Source of the DNA: JAFECT01 sp036501825 | Lineage (GTDB): Bacteria; Pseudomonadota; Alphaproteobacteria; Caulobacterales; Caulobacteraceae | Reading direction: 5' to 3' | Length of the DNA: 64,000 nucleotides | Assembly: GCA_036501825.1 (NCBI GenBank) | Contig: DASXZP010000036.1 | Span: 310,001 to 374,000, forward strand | In this document: positions 8,578 through 16,624 of the stretch, piece after piece | Position numbering within the stretch: the first letter of the stretch is position 1 | How the letters are laid out: each line of letters opens with the position of its first letter | Position numbers and translations under genes: made by a program | Notes under the pieces: model-generated | What the model was told of the DNA's origin: nothing | Database searches by the model: none | Seen by the model: the letters and a program-made list of their open reading frames with translations, nothing else

Positions 8578-10053
8578 ATGACCGACACCGCCGCGCCGCC
8601 GCGATCGCTGAGCGCAACGGTCAAGATCCCGGCGCGCAGCCTGGGCTTGAAGCTGCTGCTGGTCTGCGCGCTCGCGCTGTTGATGACCATTCCCGCGCTG
8701 TTCGTGTTCGGGCTTCTGTCGGAACGCACCCATCGCGCCGATCAGGTCTCCAACGAGATCGGCGCCCTGGTCGGCGGCCCGCAGACGTTCCTGGGCCCGG
8801 TGATCGCGGTGCCGTGGAGTGCGCCGCCCGACAAGGCCGGCGGCGACCCCAAGCGCGGCGAGTGGCTGATCTATCCGATCACCGGCCGCGCCGATCTCAA
8901 CACCAAGGCCAGCGTGCGCCGGCGTTCGTTGTTCGAAGTGCCGGTCTACGAGGCGGACATCCGCTACCAGGCGCATTTCGATCCAGCCGCGGCGATGCAG
9001 GCGGCGAAGGATTCAGGCATTACCCTGGATTGGACCCACGCGGAATTCCTCACCGGCGCGTCGGACGCGCGCGGCGCCCACTCCGACGTGGTGTTGAGCG
9101 TGGACGGCCACAGCTATTCGCTCTCGCCCGCGGCCATCGCCGCCGACGTTCAACTGGGCGGGCCCGACAATCCCAATCCCAACCTTCTGCTCGACCACAG
9201 CTATCCGCACTCGGCGGCCCTGACCCTCTTCGGCATGGCGGCCGGATCGTTCGTGAACCCGGCCCAACCGCTCGATGTTTCCGGCTCCATGACGTTCAGC
9301 GGCGCGCGCCGGGTGGGCGTGCTGGCCTTCGCCAAGACCACCGAGATCGCGGTCACCGGCAACTGGGCGAGCCCGTCCTTCGACGGCGCCTTCCTGCCCG
9401 CATCTCGCGGCGTCGCGGGCTCCAGGTCGAACGACGGGAAGGCGCCCGCCAAGGGCTTCACCGCGCACTGGGTCGTGCCCTTCATCGCCCGCGGGCTTCC
9501 GGCCCAGACCAGTTTCGATTCGCTCGGCAAGCTGGGCGGCGCGGAGGTGGGCGTGACCTTCGTCGAGCCCGCGAACCCGTATCAGTCGGTCGGCCGTTCG
9601 CTGAAATATGCGCTCTTGTTCGTGGGTCTCGTGTTCCTGGCCTACTTCATGTTCGAGACCACCACGGGCAAGCGCGTGCACCCGGCGCAGTACGTGCTGA
9701 TCGGTCTTGCGCAGATTATCTTCTACCTTCTGCTGCTGTCGATCTCCGAGCACGTGGGCTTCGACTACGGCTTCCTGATCGCCGCGGGCGCTACGGTGGG
9801 ACTGATCTCCGCCTATGCCGGCTGGGTGTTCGAGAGCCGGCTGCAGGGCCTGCGCGCGCTCGGCGCCTTTTCGCTGCTCTACGCGCTGATCTATGTGCTG
9901 ATGCGGCTCGAGGACTACGCGCTCTTGGTCGGCGCGCTGTCGAGCTTCATCGCCATAGCGCTCGTCATGTACTTCACCCGGCGCGTCGACTGGTACGGCG
10001 CCACCCGCACAATCGCGGCGCTTACGCCCGCGCCTTCCGAGGACCCCGCCTGA
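8578..10053 (+). CDS. creD: CreD-family inner-membrane protein
   Basis: 491 residues. It has one N-terminal membrane segment (about 23-45), then a large periplasmic region starting with ERTHRADQVSNEIGALVGGP and FLGPVIAVPW, the family hallmark. A C-terminal block of about six membrane helices follows (YVLIGLAQIIFYLLLLSISE and onward). CreD (Cet) is the inner-membrane protein of the CreBC regulon in enterobacteria, linked there to envelope integrity; its biochemical role is unclear. Here there is no creBC. The gene lies inside the succinate dehydrogenase operon, 7 bp after sdhA, with its stop overlapping the sdhB start (TGATG). Confidence 0.88.
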   Translation: MTDTAAPPRSLSATVKIPARSLGLKLLLVCALALLMTIPALFVFGLLSERTHRADQVSNEIGALVGGPQTFLGPVIAVPWSAPPDKAGGDPKRGEWLIYPITGRADLNTKASVRRRSLFEVPVYEADIRYQAHFDPAAAMQAAKDSGITLDWTHAEFLTGASDARGAHSDVVLSVDGHSYSLSPAAIAADVQLGGPDNPNPNLLLDHSYPHSAALTLFGMAAGSFVNPAQPLDVSGSMTFSGARRVGVLAFAKTTEIAVTGNWASPSFDGAFLPASRGVAGSRSNDGKAPAKGFTAHWVVPFIARGLPAQTSFDSLGKLGGAEVGVTFVEPANPYQSVGRSLKYALLFVGLVFLAYFMFETTTGKRVHPAQYVLIGLAQIIFYLLLLSISEHVGFDYGFLIAAGATVGLISAYAGWVFESRLQGLRALGAFSLLYALIYVLMRLEDYALLVGALSSFIAIALVMYFTRRVDWYGATRTIAALTPAPSEDPA

Positions 10054-10853
10054 TGGTTGCTTTGACCCTACCCAGGAACTCGCAGGTCAAGAAGGGCAAG
10101 CGTTGGCAGGAGGCCGGCGCCCAAGACGTCGGGAAGGCCGGCGAACATCTGCGCGCGTTCCGCATCTATCGCTACGATCCGGAAGATGCCGGCAATCCGC
10201 GCTGGGACACCTACGAGGTCGACACCTCCAAGCACGGCCCGATGGTGCTGGACGCGCTGATCCACATCAAGAACACCATCGATCCGACGCTCACCTTCCG
10301 CCGCTCGTGCCGCGAAGGCGTGTGCGGCTCGTGCGCGATGAACATCGGCGGGCGCAACACCCTGGCCTGCACCCACGCCTGGAAGGATTTCTCGGGCGCT
10401 GAGATTTCGATCTCGCCGCTGCCGCACATGCCGGTGGTGAAGGACCTGGTCCCCGACCTGAACCTGTTCTACGCCCAGTACGCCTCCATCGAGCCGTGGC
10501 TGCACACCAAGACCGCCACGCCGGACAAGGAGTGGCTGCAGTCGCCGAAGGAGCGCGAAAAGCTCGACGGCCTCTACGAGTGCATCCTGTGCGCCTGCTG
10601 CTCCACCGGCTGCCCCAGCTACTGGTGGAACCAGGACAAGTACCTGGGCCCCGCCGCCCTGCTTCAGGCCTATCGCTGGATCGCGGACTCCCGCGACGAG
10701 GCCGAGGGCGAACGCCTCGACTACCTCGAGGACCCGTTCCGCCTCTATCGCTGCCACACCATCATGAACTGCGCCCAGGTCTGCCCCAAGGGCCTGAACC
10801 CGGCCAAGGCCATCGCCGAAACCAAGAAACTGCTGGCCTCGCGCTCGACCTGA
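10053..10853 (+). CDS. sdhB: Succinate dehydrogenase iron-sulfur subunit
   Basis: 266 residues from ATG 10053, coupled to the creD stop; a longer in-frame reading through creD is spurious. SdhB carries electrons from SdhA flavin to the membrane quinone. The [2Fe-2S] ligands are C86, C91, C94 and C106 (RRSCREGVCGSCAM and ACTHAW). The [4Fe-4S]/[3Fe-4S] half has CILCACCSTGCPSYW and CHTIMNCAQVCPKGLNP. The N-terminal 35 residues form the usual extension of alphaproteobacterial SdhB. Confidence 0.98.
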   Translation: MVALTLPRNSQVKKGKRWQEAGAQDVGKAGEHLRAFRIYRYDPEDAGNPRWDTYEVDTSKHGPMVLDALIHIKNTIDPTLTFRRSCREGVCGSCAMNIGGRNTLACTHAWKDFSGAEISISPLPHMPVVKDLVPDLNLFYAQYASIEPWLHTKTATPDKEWLQSPKEREKLDGLYECILCACCSTGCPSYWWNQDKYLGPAALLQAYRWIADSRDEAEGERLDYLEDPFRLYRCHTIMNCAQVCPKGLNPAKAIAETKKLLASRST

Positions 10854-10919
10854 TTGAGCCCGCGGCCCGGGGCGTGTAGGACCGGCCCGCATTTCAGCTT
10901 CGGGCGGACGTAACAGGCC

Positions 10920-11240
10920 TTGGCCAAGATCACCTACATCGAACACGACGGCAAAGAGCACGTCGCCGAGGTCAAGAACGGCCTGTCGGTGATGGAAGGC
11001 GCGATCCGCAACAACATCCCCGGCATCGACGCCGACTGCGGCGGCGCCTGCGCCTGCGCCACCTGTCACGTCTATGTGGACGACGCCTGGCTTGAAAAGA
11101 CCGGCGGGGCCTCGGCCATGGAGGAGTCGATGCTCGACTTCGCCGAGGAGGTGAAGCCGACCTCGCGCCTGAGTTGCCAGATCAAGGTCTCCGATGCGCT
11201 GGACGGCCTGATCGTGCGCATGCCGGAGAGCCAGCACTGA
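10920..11240 (+). CDS. [2Fe-2S] ferredoxin, ISC/adrenodoxin type
   Basis: 106 residues from a TTG start at 10920 (TTG-GCC-AAG), 66 bp after sdhB. Cluster ligands follow the adrenodoxin/FdVI pattern C40-x5-C46-x2-C49 and C86 in SRLSCQIKV. An additional Cys44 lies inside the loop. MLDFAEEVKPTSRLSCQ is the conserved segment before the last ligand. Such ferredoxins serve Fe-S cluster assembly or feed electrons to P450s and hydroxylases. Without isc/suf or P450 genes nearby the role is open. The 3' end is close to or overlaps the kinase gene, suggesting co-transcription. Confidence 0.93.
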   Translation: MAKITYIEHDGKEHVAEVKNGLSVMEGAIRNNIPGIDADCGGACACATCHVYVDDAWLEKTGGASAMEESMLDFAEEVKPTSRLSCQIKVSDALDGLIVRMPESQH

Positions 11241-11272
11241 ACGGTCCCGGACCGGAGCTGGTCGGGGCGCTG

Positions 11273-12052
11273 GTGGCCCTGATCGAGGACGCCCGTGACG
11301 ACGCCGAAGGCGGAATACCGCTGGTCGCGGTCGGCGGTTGCCAGGCCTCGGGCAAGAGCACCCTGGTCCGCATCGTGGCCGAGGAGACCGGCGCCGCACG
11401 CTTCTCCCTCGACGACGTTTATCGCACCCGCGCTGAGCGCGAGGCGATGGCGCGCGACATCCAGCCCTTGTTCATCACCCGTGGGCCGCCGGGGACCCAT
11501 GATCTCGACCTCGCCGACGCGGTGATCGACGCGCTGCAGACCGCGCGCGACGGCTCGCGCACGCCGATCCCGTTCTTCGACAAGCTGGCCGATGATCGCC
11601 TGCCGCCGCGCCAGTGGCCGGTGTTCGAAGGCCGCCCGACGGCGATCCTGGTGGAAGGCTGGTGCATGGGCGCAACGCCGCAGGCCGAGGCCGATCTGGT
11701 TGCGCCGGTGAATACGCTGGAAGCGGACGAGGACCCGGACGGCGTCTGGCGCCGCTACGCCAACGCGGAACTGAGCGGCCGTTACCACGCCTTCTTCAAC
11801 CGCTTTTCACGCTCGCTCTATCTCGCCGCGCCCGATTTCGACGTTGTGCTCGACTGGCGCTGCGAACAGGAAGCCGGCCTGCTCGGCGTCGCCCCCGCCG
11901 ATCTGCCCCCCGAACGCCGCGCCAAACTCGCCCGCTTCATCGCCCACTACGAACGCCTCACCCGCCACATGCTCGCCGGCGGCGTGGACGTGGATGGGGT
12001 TGCGCGGCTCGACCGCGACCGCTCGCTTCTGGGCCTCGAACGCAGAGCGTGA
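11273..12052 (+). CDS. P-loop kinase of the D-glycerate 3-kinase/Tda10-like family
   Basis: About 259 residues from GTG 11273. The only in-frame ATG (11174) would overlap the ferredoxin gene by 67 bp, and a CTG at 11237 is also possible, so the N-terminus is uncertain. The Walker A motif is GGCQASGKSTL. Other family signatures are FSLDDVY, VEGWCMG, VAPVNTLEADEDPDGVWRRY, VLDWRCEQE and the C-terminal FIAHYERLTRHML. This set matches the PRK-like glycerate-kinase/Tda10 group. If it is a glycerate kinase it would make 3-phosphoglycerate with ATP, but the substrate is unproven. It probably shares a transcript with the ferredoxin. Confidence 0.82.
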   Translation: MALIEDARDDAEGGIPLVAVGGCQASGKSTLVRIVAEETGAARFSLDDVYRTRAEREAMARDIQPLFITRGPPGTHDLDLADAVIDALQTARDGSRTPIPFFDKLADDRLPPRQWPVFEGRPTAILVEGWCMGATPQAEADLVAPVNTLEADEDPDGVWRRYANAELSGRYHAFFNRFSRSLYLAAPDFDVVLDWRCEQEAGLLGVAPADLPPERRAKLARFIAHYERLTRHMLAGGVDVDGVARLDRDRSLLGLERRA

Positions 12053-12059
12053 CCGGCGC

Positions 12060-14282
12060 CTATTGTCCGTTGCCGAAGTCGAACTGCGGGTCGCGTTTGG
12101 CGGCGCCGCCGAAGCTGTAGGTCAGGCCCACGAGCAGGGCGCGCTGGCGGAACTGCAGCACCTGTTCCTGGTGCAGCGCAGGCGTGTCGAAGTCCTGGCG
12201 GTAGCTCAAGGTGTTGAACACGTCCAAGGCGGTCACGAACAGTGACAGGTGCGGGTCGAACTTGTGGCGATAGCCCAGGAACAGCACGCTGCCCGGCTGG
12301 GTATAACCCTGGGCGGTCAACTGCCGGCCGTTCATGAAGCCGTTGGCCTGCAGCACGTCGTTCGCCGTCGCCTGCCAGCTCACCGTGCCGCGTCCGCTCA
12401 ATGAAGACCCGGTCTGGCGTTGCGCAAAGCCCAGCGGCGTCGCGTCGACCTCGTTCCACGCGGCGTCGGCGGACAGATTATAGGTGACGGTGGTCAGCAA
12501 CTTACCGCTGGCGGCCAATTCCAACCCGCCGCTGCGGCTCGACGCGAGATTCTCCTGCGTGGTCAGGATTACGCCGCCGCCGAGGACCTGCTCCACCGGC
12601 GTCACGCCTTCGCGGTTGTCTTTGTAATAGAGCGTGGCGAGGTAATAGGTCTGTCCCTGCTTGTATTGATAACCGAGCTCGTAATCGGCGGTCTGTTGCG
12701 GCCTGAGGTTCGGGTTGCCCTGTTGCTGCGCCAGGGGTCCAAGGATGGCGCGGAACGGATCGTAGTCCTGCGGTTGCGGCCGCTCGATGCGCTGGCTGTA
12801 GCTCGCCGTCACCTGTTGCGCGTCGTCGATCTGATAGGACAGGTGCAGGCTCGGATAGAACCGGCCGGCGGTACGCGAGATCACCAGGTGCTGGGTCTGC
12901 TGGTCGATGCCGAGTTGGGTGCTCTCGTAACGCAGCCCGCCCAGGACGATGAACTTGCCGAAGGGCTGCTGATAGGTGGTGTAAAGCGCCTGGATCGTCT
13001 GATCGAAGTGATACCGGTTGGTCTGCGCCGGATCCAGCGGTCCGGTCGGCGTCGGCGCGTCGTTAAACCCCGAATGGCTTTGCTCATCGCGTTCGTCGTC
13101 GAGTTCATAGCCGGCCTTCCACTGCCCGCCCCTGGGCATGGGCCGTTCGTAGTCCGCCTTCAGCGTGTTCTTCACGGTCAGGCCGTCGTAGAGCACCGCC
13201 TCGTAACTCTGCGGCGCGGCGGGAAGAACCCCGGTGTCGATATAGTCGTCCGGCGCCCCCAGGGTCATGCGTTCGCTCGACGCCGACAGGGTGAAATCGT
13301 GCTGTTCGCCTTCGAAAGTGCGCCGGTAGGAAAGACTGCCGGTCAGGTCGCTCAACGGAAAACTGATGTGTTCGGTGCGGTCCTCGATAAGGGTCGGGGC
13401 GCCTGAACCGTCGAACAGCAGGATGGGTGACGTCCCGTTGCCGATCTCGTTGCCGCCGAAATATTCCAGCCCCGCGCTCAGGCGCGTCTTGTCGTCCAGG
13501 TCGTAGTCGACGCCGGCCGTGCCGAACCGGAAGCGCTGGACGTCGGTGACCTTGTCGGCGTCGATCGATTTGAAGCTCGGCGTCCCCGATGCGTCGAAGC
13601 CCTCGGTGATGGTCGATTTGCCGCCGTCGATCCGGTTGTTGGCCAGGCCGATGTTGAGATTGAAACTGAGCGGTCCGGCGACGAGGTTCGCGGCGCCGCC
13701 CAGGCGCCAGTGCTGGTTCGCCCCCTCCATCACGCGCAGCGAACCGGAACTCGTCGGCTTGTGCGACTTCCTGGTGATCAGGTTGATGATCCCGGCCGAG
13801 CCGTTGGGCGAAAACTGCGCCGACGGATTGGTCAGCACCTCGGCGCGTTCATACTGATCGGCAGGCAGCGACTGCAGCACCTGAGCACGCCCGGGGCCGG
13901 AGAACATGCCCGACGGTTTGCCGTCGACCAGGATCTCCACATTGCCGTCGCCCCGGATCGAGATGTTGCCCTGCACATCGACGCTGACGCCGGGCAGGGT
14001 GTTCAGGGCATCGCCGATCGTGCCGCCCGCCTGGGCCTGAAGGTCCTTGGTCAGGTCGTAGCTCTTGCGGTCGATGGAGCTCTTGAAGCCGCCCTGTTCG
14101 GCGGTGACCGTCACGCCCTGCACCGTCTTGGCGTTCGGGTCCTGCGTAGGCGGCGAGGCGGGGGGCGGCGGCTGGGATGGGGGCGGGGATGGGTCAGGCG
14201 CCGGCTGGGTCTGCGCCTCGGCGCGGGCCGCCAACCCCAGGGCCAGAAGCAGGGCGGTCAAACGGATCGTCGGCTTCGGCAT
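12060..14282 (-). CDS. TonB-dependent outer-membrane receptor
   Basis: 740 residues. A signal peptide (LTALLLALGLAARAEAQ) is followed by a Pro-rich spacer to about residue 50. A TonB box-like VQGVTVTAE and a plug domain follow, with DALNTLPGVSVD, ISIRGDGNVEILVDGKPSG and SPNGSAGIINLITRK. The rest is a beta-barrel of alternating aromatic strands ending SFGGAAKRDPQFDFGNGQ. The barrel resembles the OMP_b-brl_3 group rather than classical siderophore receptors. It would import a large ligand using TonB energy; the ligand is unknown. It is divergent from a BlaI-like repressor, with two operator-like dyads in between, so expression is probably BlaI-controlled. Confidence 0.93.
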   Translation of the reverse strand: MPKPTIRLTALLLALGLAARAEAQTQPAPDPSPPPSQPPPPASPPTQDPNAKTVQGVTVTAEQGGFKSSIDRKSYDLTKDLQAQAGGTIGDALNTLPGVSVDVQGNISIRGDGNVEILVDGKPSGMFSGPGRAQVLQSLPADQYERAEVLTNPSAQFSPNGSAGIINLITRKSHKPTSSGSLRVMEGANQHWRLGGAANLVAGPLSFNLNIGLANNRIDGGKSTITEGFDASGTPSFKSIDADKVTDVQRFRFGTAGVDYDLDDKTRLSAGLEYFGGNEIGNGTSPILLFDGSGAPTLIEDRTEHISFPLSDLTGSLSYRRTFEGEQHDFTLSASSERMTLGAPDDYIDTGVLPAAPQSYEAVLYDGLTVKNTLKADYERPMPRGGQWKAGYELDDERDEQSHSGFNDAPTPTGPLDPAQTNRYHFDQTIQALYTTYQQPFGKFIVLGGLRYESTQLGIDQQTQHLVISRTAGRFYPSLHLSYQIDDAQQVTASYSQRIERPQPQDYDPFRAILGPLAQQQGNPNLRPQQTADYELGYQYKQGQTYYLATLYYKDNREGVTPVEQVLGGGVILTTQENLASSRSGGLELAASGKLLTTVTYNLSADAAWNEVDATPLGFAQRQTGSSLSGRGTVSWQATANDVLQANGFMNGRQLTAQGYTQPGSVLFLGYRHKFDPHLSLFVTALDVFNTLSYRQDFDTPALHQEQVLQFRQRALLVGLTYSFGGAAKRDPQFDFGNGQ

Positions 14283-14309
14283 GGGCGCTCCCCCGAACTA
14301 CACGCGTAA

Positions 14310-14350
14310 AAACTACATACGTCGTTTTATAAAATTATGCACGTAGTTTT
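14310..14350. promoter_or_regulatory. Paired BlaI-type operators between receptor and repressor genes
   Basis: Two pseudo-palindromes lie in an A+T-rich island: 14310-14327 (AAACTACATACGTCGTTT, 14 of 18 positions symmetric) and 14331-14350 (AAAATTATGCACGTAGTTTT, 14 of 20). They share the half-site AAACTAC and have centres 22 bp apart, about two helical turns. BlaI/MecI operators are A+T-rich dyads with ACTAC/GTAGT-like or TACA/TGTA halves. The position suits repression of both divergent genes. Confidence 0.65.
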
Positions 14351-14391
14351 TGTCCGGGGTCGTGTTAAGGTCGCCCCAAGGAGCGGCGGCG

Positions 14392-14763
14392 ATGCAGATC
14401 AGCGGCGCGGAGAGCAAGATCATGGAGGCCCTGTGGCGACGCGGGCCCCTGGTCGTAGACGACATCCTGGCCGAGGTGGCCGCCCCGCAAAACTGGACCG
14501 ACGCCACGGTGAAGGCCCTGATCGGGCGGCTGCTGAAAAAGGGCGCGATCGGCTCGACCCGCGAAAACGGCCGCGCCTACTACCGGCCTCTGGTCGAACG
14601 CGACGCCTGGGTGCTGGCCGAGAGCCGTGGCCTGCTCGACAAACTGTTCGGCGGCGAACTGACCCCCTTCGTCAGCCACTTCACCGAGAAACGTCTGCTG
14701 TCGGTCGAAGACCGCGCGCGCCTGAAGGCGCTCATCGAAAAGCTCGACGATGACGATCGCTGA
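14392..14763 (+). CDS. BlaI/MecI-family transcriptional repressor
   Basis: 123 residues from ATG 14392 (MQISGAESKIMEALW), preceded by an AAGGAG ribosome-binding site; an in-frame upstream start at 14350 lies next to the operator. It has a winged-helix N-terminal domain with the family phrases MEALWRRGPLVVDDILAEV and WTDATVKALIGRLLKKGAI. The C-terminal dimerisation region (SHFTEKRLLSVEDRARLKALIEKLDD) normally contains the BlaR1 cleavage site. BlaI dimers repress until proteolysed. The 3' end overlaps blaR1-like by 14 bp, and the divergent gene is the TonB receptor rather than a beta-lactamase. Confidence 0.92.
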   Translation: MQISGAESKIMEALWRRGPLVVDDILAEVAAPQNWTDATVKALIGRLLKKGAIGSTRENGRAYYRPLVERDAWVLAESRGLLDKLFGGELTPFVSHFTEKRLLSVEDRARLKALIEKLDDDDR

Positions 14764-15607
14764 AGCCCTGGTCCTGTTTCTGCGCGCCAACCTGGTCGCG
14801 AGCGTTGCGATCGCGGTTGTCCTGTTGCTGCGCAAGCCGGTGCGCCGCGCGTTCGGCGCCCACATCGCCTACGGCCTGTGGCCCATCGCGCTGTTCGCGG
14901 TCGCGGGCGCCCTGATGCCGCTGCTGCAGGAACCGAACTATTACGAGACGGGGCTGTTGGCGGGATTGCCGCAAACCAGGGACACCGGCCCCGCGGTCGC
15001 CTGGCTGCAGGCGCAGGGCCGCGACCGGATCGTGCTCGCGGCGTGGCTCATCGGCGTCGCGGTCAGCGGCGTGTGGGCGGCGATCAGTCTGGCGCGGTTC
15101 ATGCGCGCCGAACGCGCAGGGCGCGCCGGTCCCGCCGTCGTCGGCGTCGTCGTGCCGCGTCTGGTGGCGCCGGCCGACGCAGCGGAGCGCTTCACGCCGG
15201 AGGAATGGCGCCTGGTTCGCGCTCACGAACGTGCGCACATGGATCGCCAGGATGCACGCGGCGCCGCGGTCGCGGTGCTGGCGCAGTGGCTGTGCTGGTT
15301 CAATCCGCTGGTGCACATGGCGCTGCTGGCGGTGCGTCTCGACCAGGAGCTGGCCTGCGACGCCACGGTCCTGGAACGCCTGCCTGTGCAACGCCGCCGT
15401 TACGCCGAAACGCTGCTGCGCACGCAACTCGACCACGGCCCGACCTACGGTATCGCCTGGCGCGGCTGCGGCGCGCTGGAGACGCGGCTGGCCATGCTGG
15501 CGACACGCCAACCGCCGCTCGACCGCCTCGATCTCGGCGAAATCGCCGTCAATGGCCTGTGGATCGCGGCCTTCGTCGGCGGGATTGCGGCGCAGGCGCT
15601 GGTTTAG
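14750..15607 (+). CDS. BlaR1-like M56 membrane metallopeptidase lacking the sensor domain
   Basis: 285 residues. Membrane segments lie at about 5-25, 38-58 and 92-112 and near the C-terminus. The zinc motif HERAHMDRQD (HExxH) follows FTPEEWRLVRAHE, and DQELACDATVLE supplies the third ligand region typical of peptidase family M56. Full BlaR1/MecR1 proteins run to about 600 residues with an extracellular penicillin-binding sensor; that domain is absent here, so beta-lactam sensing is not supported. It presumably cleaves the co-encoded BlaI-like repressor on an unknown signal, inducing the divergent receptor. Its start overlaps the end of the repressor gene. Confidence 0.88.
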   Translation: MTIAEALVLFLRANLVASVAIAVVLLLRKPVRRAFGAHIAYGLWPIALFAVAGALMPLLQEPNYYETGLLAGLPQTRDTGPAVAWLQAQGRDRIVLAAWLIGVAVSGVWAAISLARFMRAERAGRAGPAVVGVVVPRLVAPADAAERFTPEEWRLVRAHERAHMDRQDARGAAVAVLAQWLCWFNPLVHMALLAVRLDQELACDATVLERLPVQRRRYAETLLRTQLDHGPTYGIAWRGCGALETRLAMLATRQPPLDRLDLGEIAVNGLWIAAFVGGIAAQALV

Positions 15608-15615
15608 GCGTTGGT

Positions 15616-16116
15616 CTAAGCGCTGAGCAGTTCGTCCAGTTGGACGAACATTTCGTCGCCCCAGCCGATGGCGCCGGTGGCCATGACTTCGTCGAGGGCT
15701 TCCTTCGACGCGTAAAGTTCGTGGACGACGACGCACGTTTCGCCGCCCTTTTCTTCGAAGGTCACGGTAGTCACCTGGCCGCCGTCGCCGGCTTCCTCAT
15801 TGGTCCACACGAGGTGGGAGGGCGGCGTCGCTTCGAGGTAGCGGCCGAAGAACGTCATCGGCTCCGGGAAGTCCGCGTGGCTGAACACGAAGCGATAGGC
15901 GCCGCCCGCGCGCACGTCGGCCTCGCAGGAAACGAAGGTCATGCCGATCGACTTCGGCGCCCACCAGCGCTTGATCAGTTCGGGCTTGGTCCAGGCTTCG
16001 AACACGATGCGCGCCGGCGCCTTGAAGGTTCGCGTGATTACGAGCTCGCGCTCGGACTTCCGCTCCGTCGTGGTGGGGTATTTCGCGGCGGCGTCACTTC
16101 TTACGTTTGCGTCCAT
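15616..16116 (-). CDS. SRPBCC (AHSA1-like) family protein
   Basis: 166 residues. The START-like/AHSA1 fold signature is clear: ELVITRTFKAPARIVFEAWT, PELIKRWWAP, GGAYRFVF, FFGRYLEATPPSHLVWT, TVTFEEKGGETCVVV and the C-terminal GWGDEMFVQLDELL. Such proteins bind hydrophobic ligands. They are frequently paired with an ArsR repressor, as here, where the upstream arsR-like gene overlaps its start by 23 bp. The pair probably responds to an unknown small molecule. Confidence 0.9.
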   Translation of the reverse strand: MDANVRSDAAAKYPTTTERKSERELVITRTFKAPARIVFEAWTKPELIKRWWAPKSIGMTFVSCEADVRAGGAYRFVFSHADFPEPMTFFGRYLEATPPSHLVWTNEEAGDGGQVTTVTFEEKGGETCVVVHELYASKEALDEVMATGAIGWGDEMFVQLDELLSA

Positions 16117-16459
16117 CGGCCTTTTCCTTCTGTTTCAATTCTTCAACGAGCTCGTCCAGCGCGTCGAAGCGTTCGACCCAAAGCCTGCGATACGCCTCGA
16201 TCCACGCAGTCTCTTCCGCCAGTTGGCGCGGACCCAGCCTGCAGGTCCTTACCCGGCCGACCTTTTCGGTCGCCACCAACCCGGCCAGCTCCAGCACCTG
16301 GACGTGTTTCTTCATGCCCGTGAGGGTCATGTCGAACGTCTCGGCCAGCTCCGTAATCGAAGCGTCCGCCCGCCCCAGCTGCTCCAGAACCCCACGCCGC
16401 GTCGCATCCGAAAGCGCGGCGAACGAGGCGTCTATGCGGGTCGTTACATACTGAACCAT
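16094..16459 (-). CDS. ArsR-family transcriptional regulator
   Basis: About 121 residues from ATG 16459 (MVQYVTTRIDASFAAL); an upstream ATG at 16519 would add 20 residues. Winged-helix phrases are FAALSDATRRGVLEQL, ADASITELAETFDMT, MKKHVQVLELAGLVATEK and GRVRTCRLGP. The C-terminal end is a Lys-rich helix. No metal-binding Cys motif is seen, so it is the SRPBCC-associated ArsR class rather than a metal sensor. Its start codon lies inside a perfect 24-bp palindrome, suggesting tight autoregulation. It overlaps the downstream SRPBCC gene. Confidence 0.9.
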   Translation of the reverse strand: MVQYVTTRIDASFAALSDATRRGVLEQLGRADASITELAETFDMTLTGMKKHVQVLELAGLVATEKVGRVRTCRLGPRQLAEETAWIEAYRRLWVERFDALDELVEELKQKEKADGRKRKK

Positions 16460-16471
16460 ATGGTTCAGTAT
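16448..16471. promoter_or_regulatory. Perfect 24-bp palindrome at the arsR start (operator)
   Basis: Half-site ATACTGAACCAT followed by its exact reverse complement. The likely ATG of the ArsR gene is formed by the first bases of the second half. The position and symmetry fit an ArsR operator. ArsR repressors of the SRPBCC-linked group typically recognise such sites in their own promoter. Confidence 0.8.
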
Positions 16472-16624
16472 TAGCGCAGGGCCCGACGGCTTGCAAGAGG
16501 GTTTTCGGGCTGGCGGCATTTTTCACGAAAGACGCGCGTCGAGGGTCGGTTTTTTTACGGGCCGATGGCGTCGGCGCTCGGATTTTGGCACAGTGGCCGC
16601 GGGCGGTCGGGGGGCCGCGAAGGC

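Noticed and set aside
14750..15607. Beta-lactam resistance regulation by BlaR1
   Set aside because: The penicillin-binding sensor domain is missing and there is no beta-lactamase; only the metallopeptidase family is supported.
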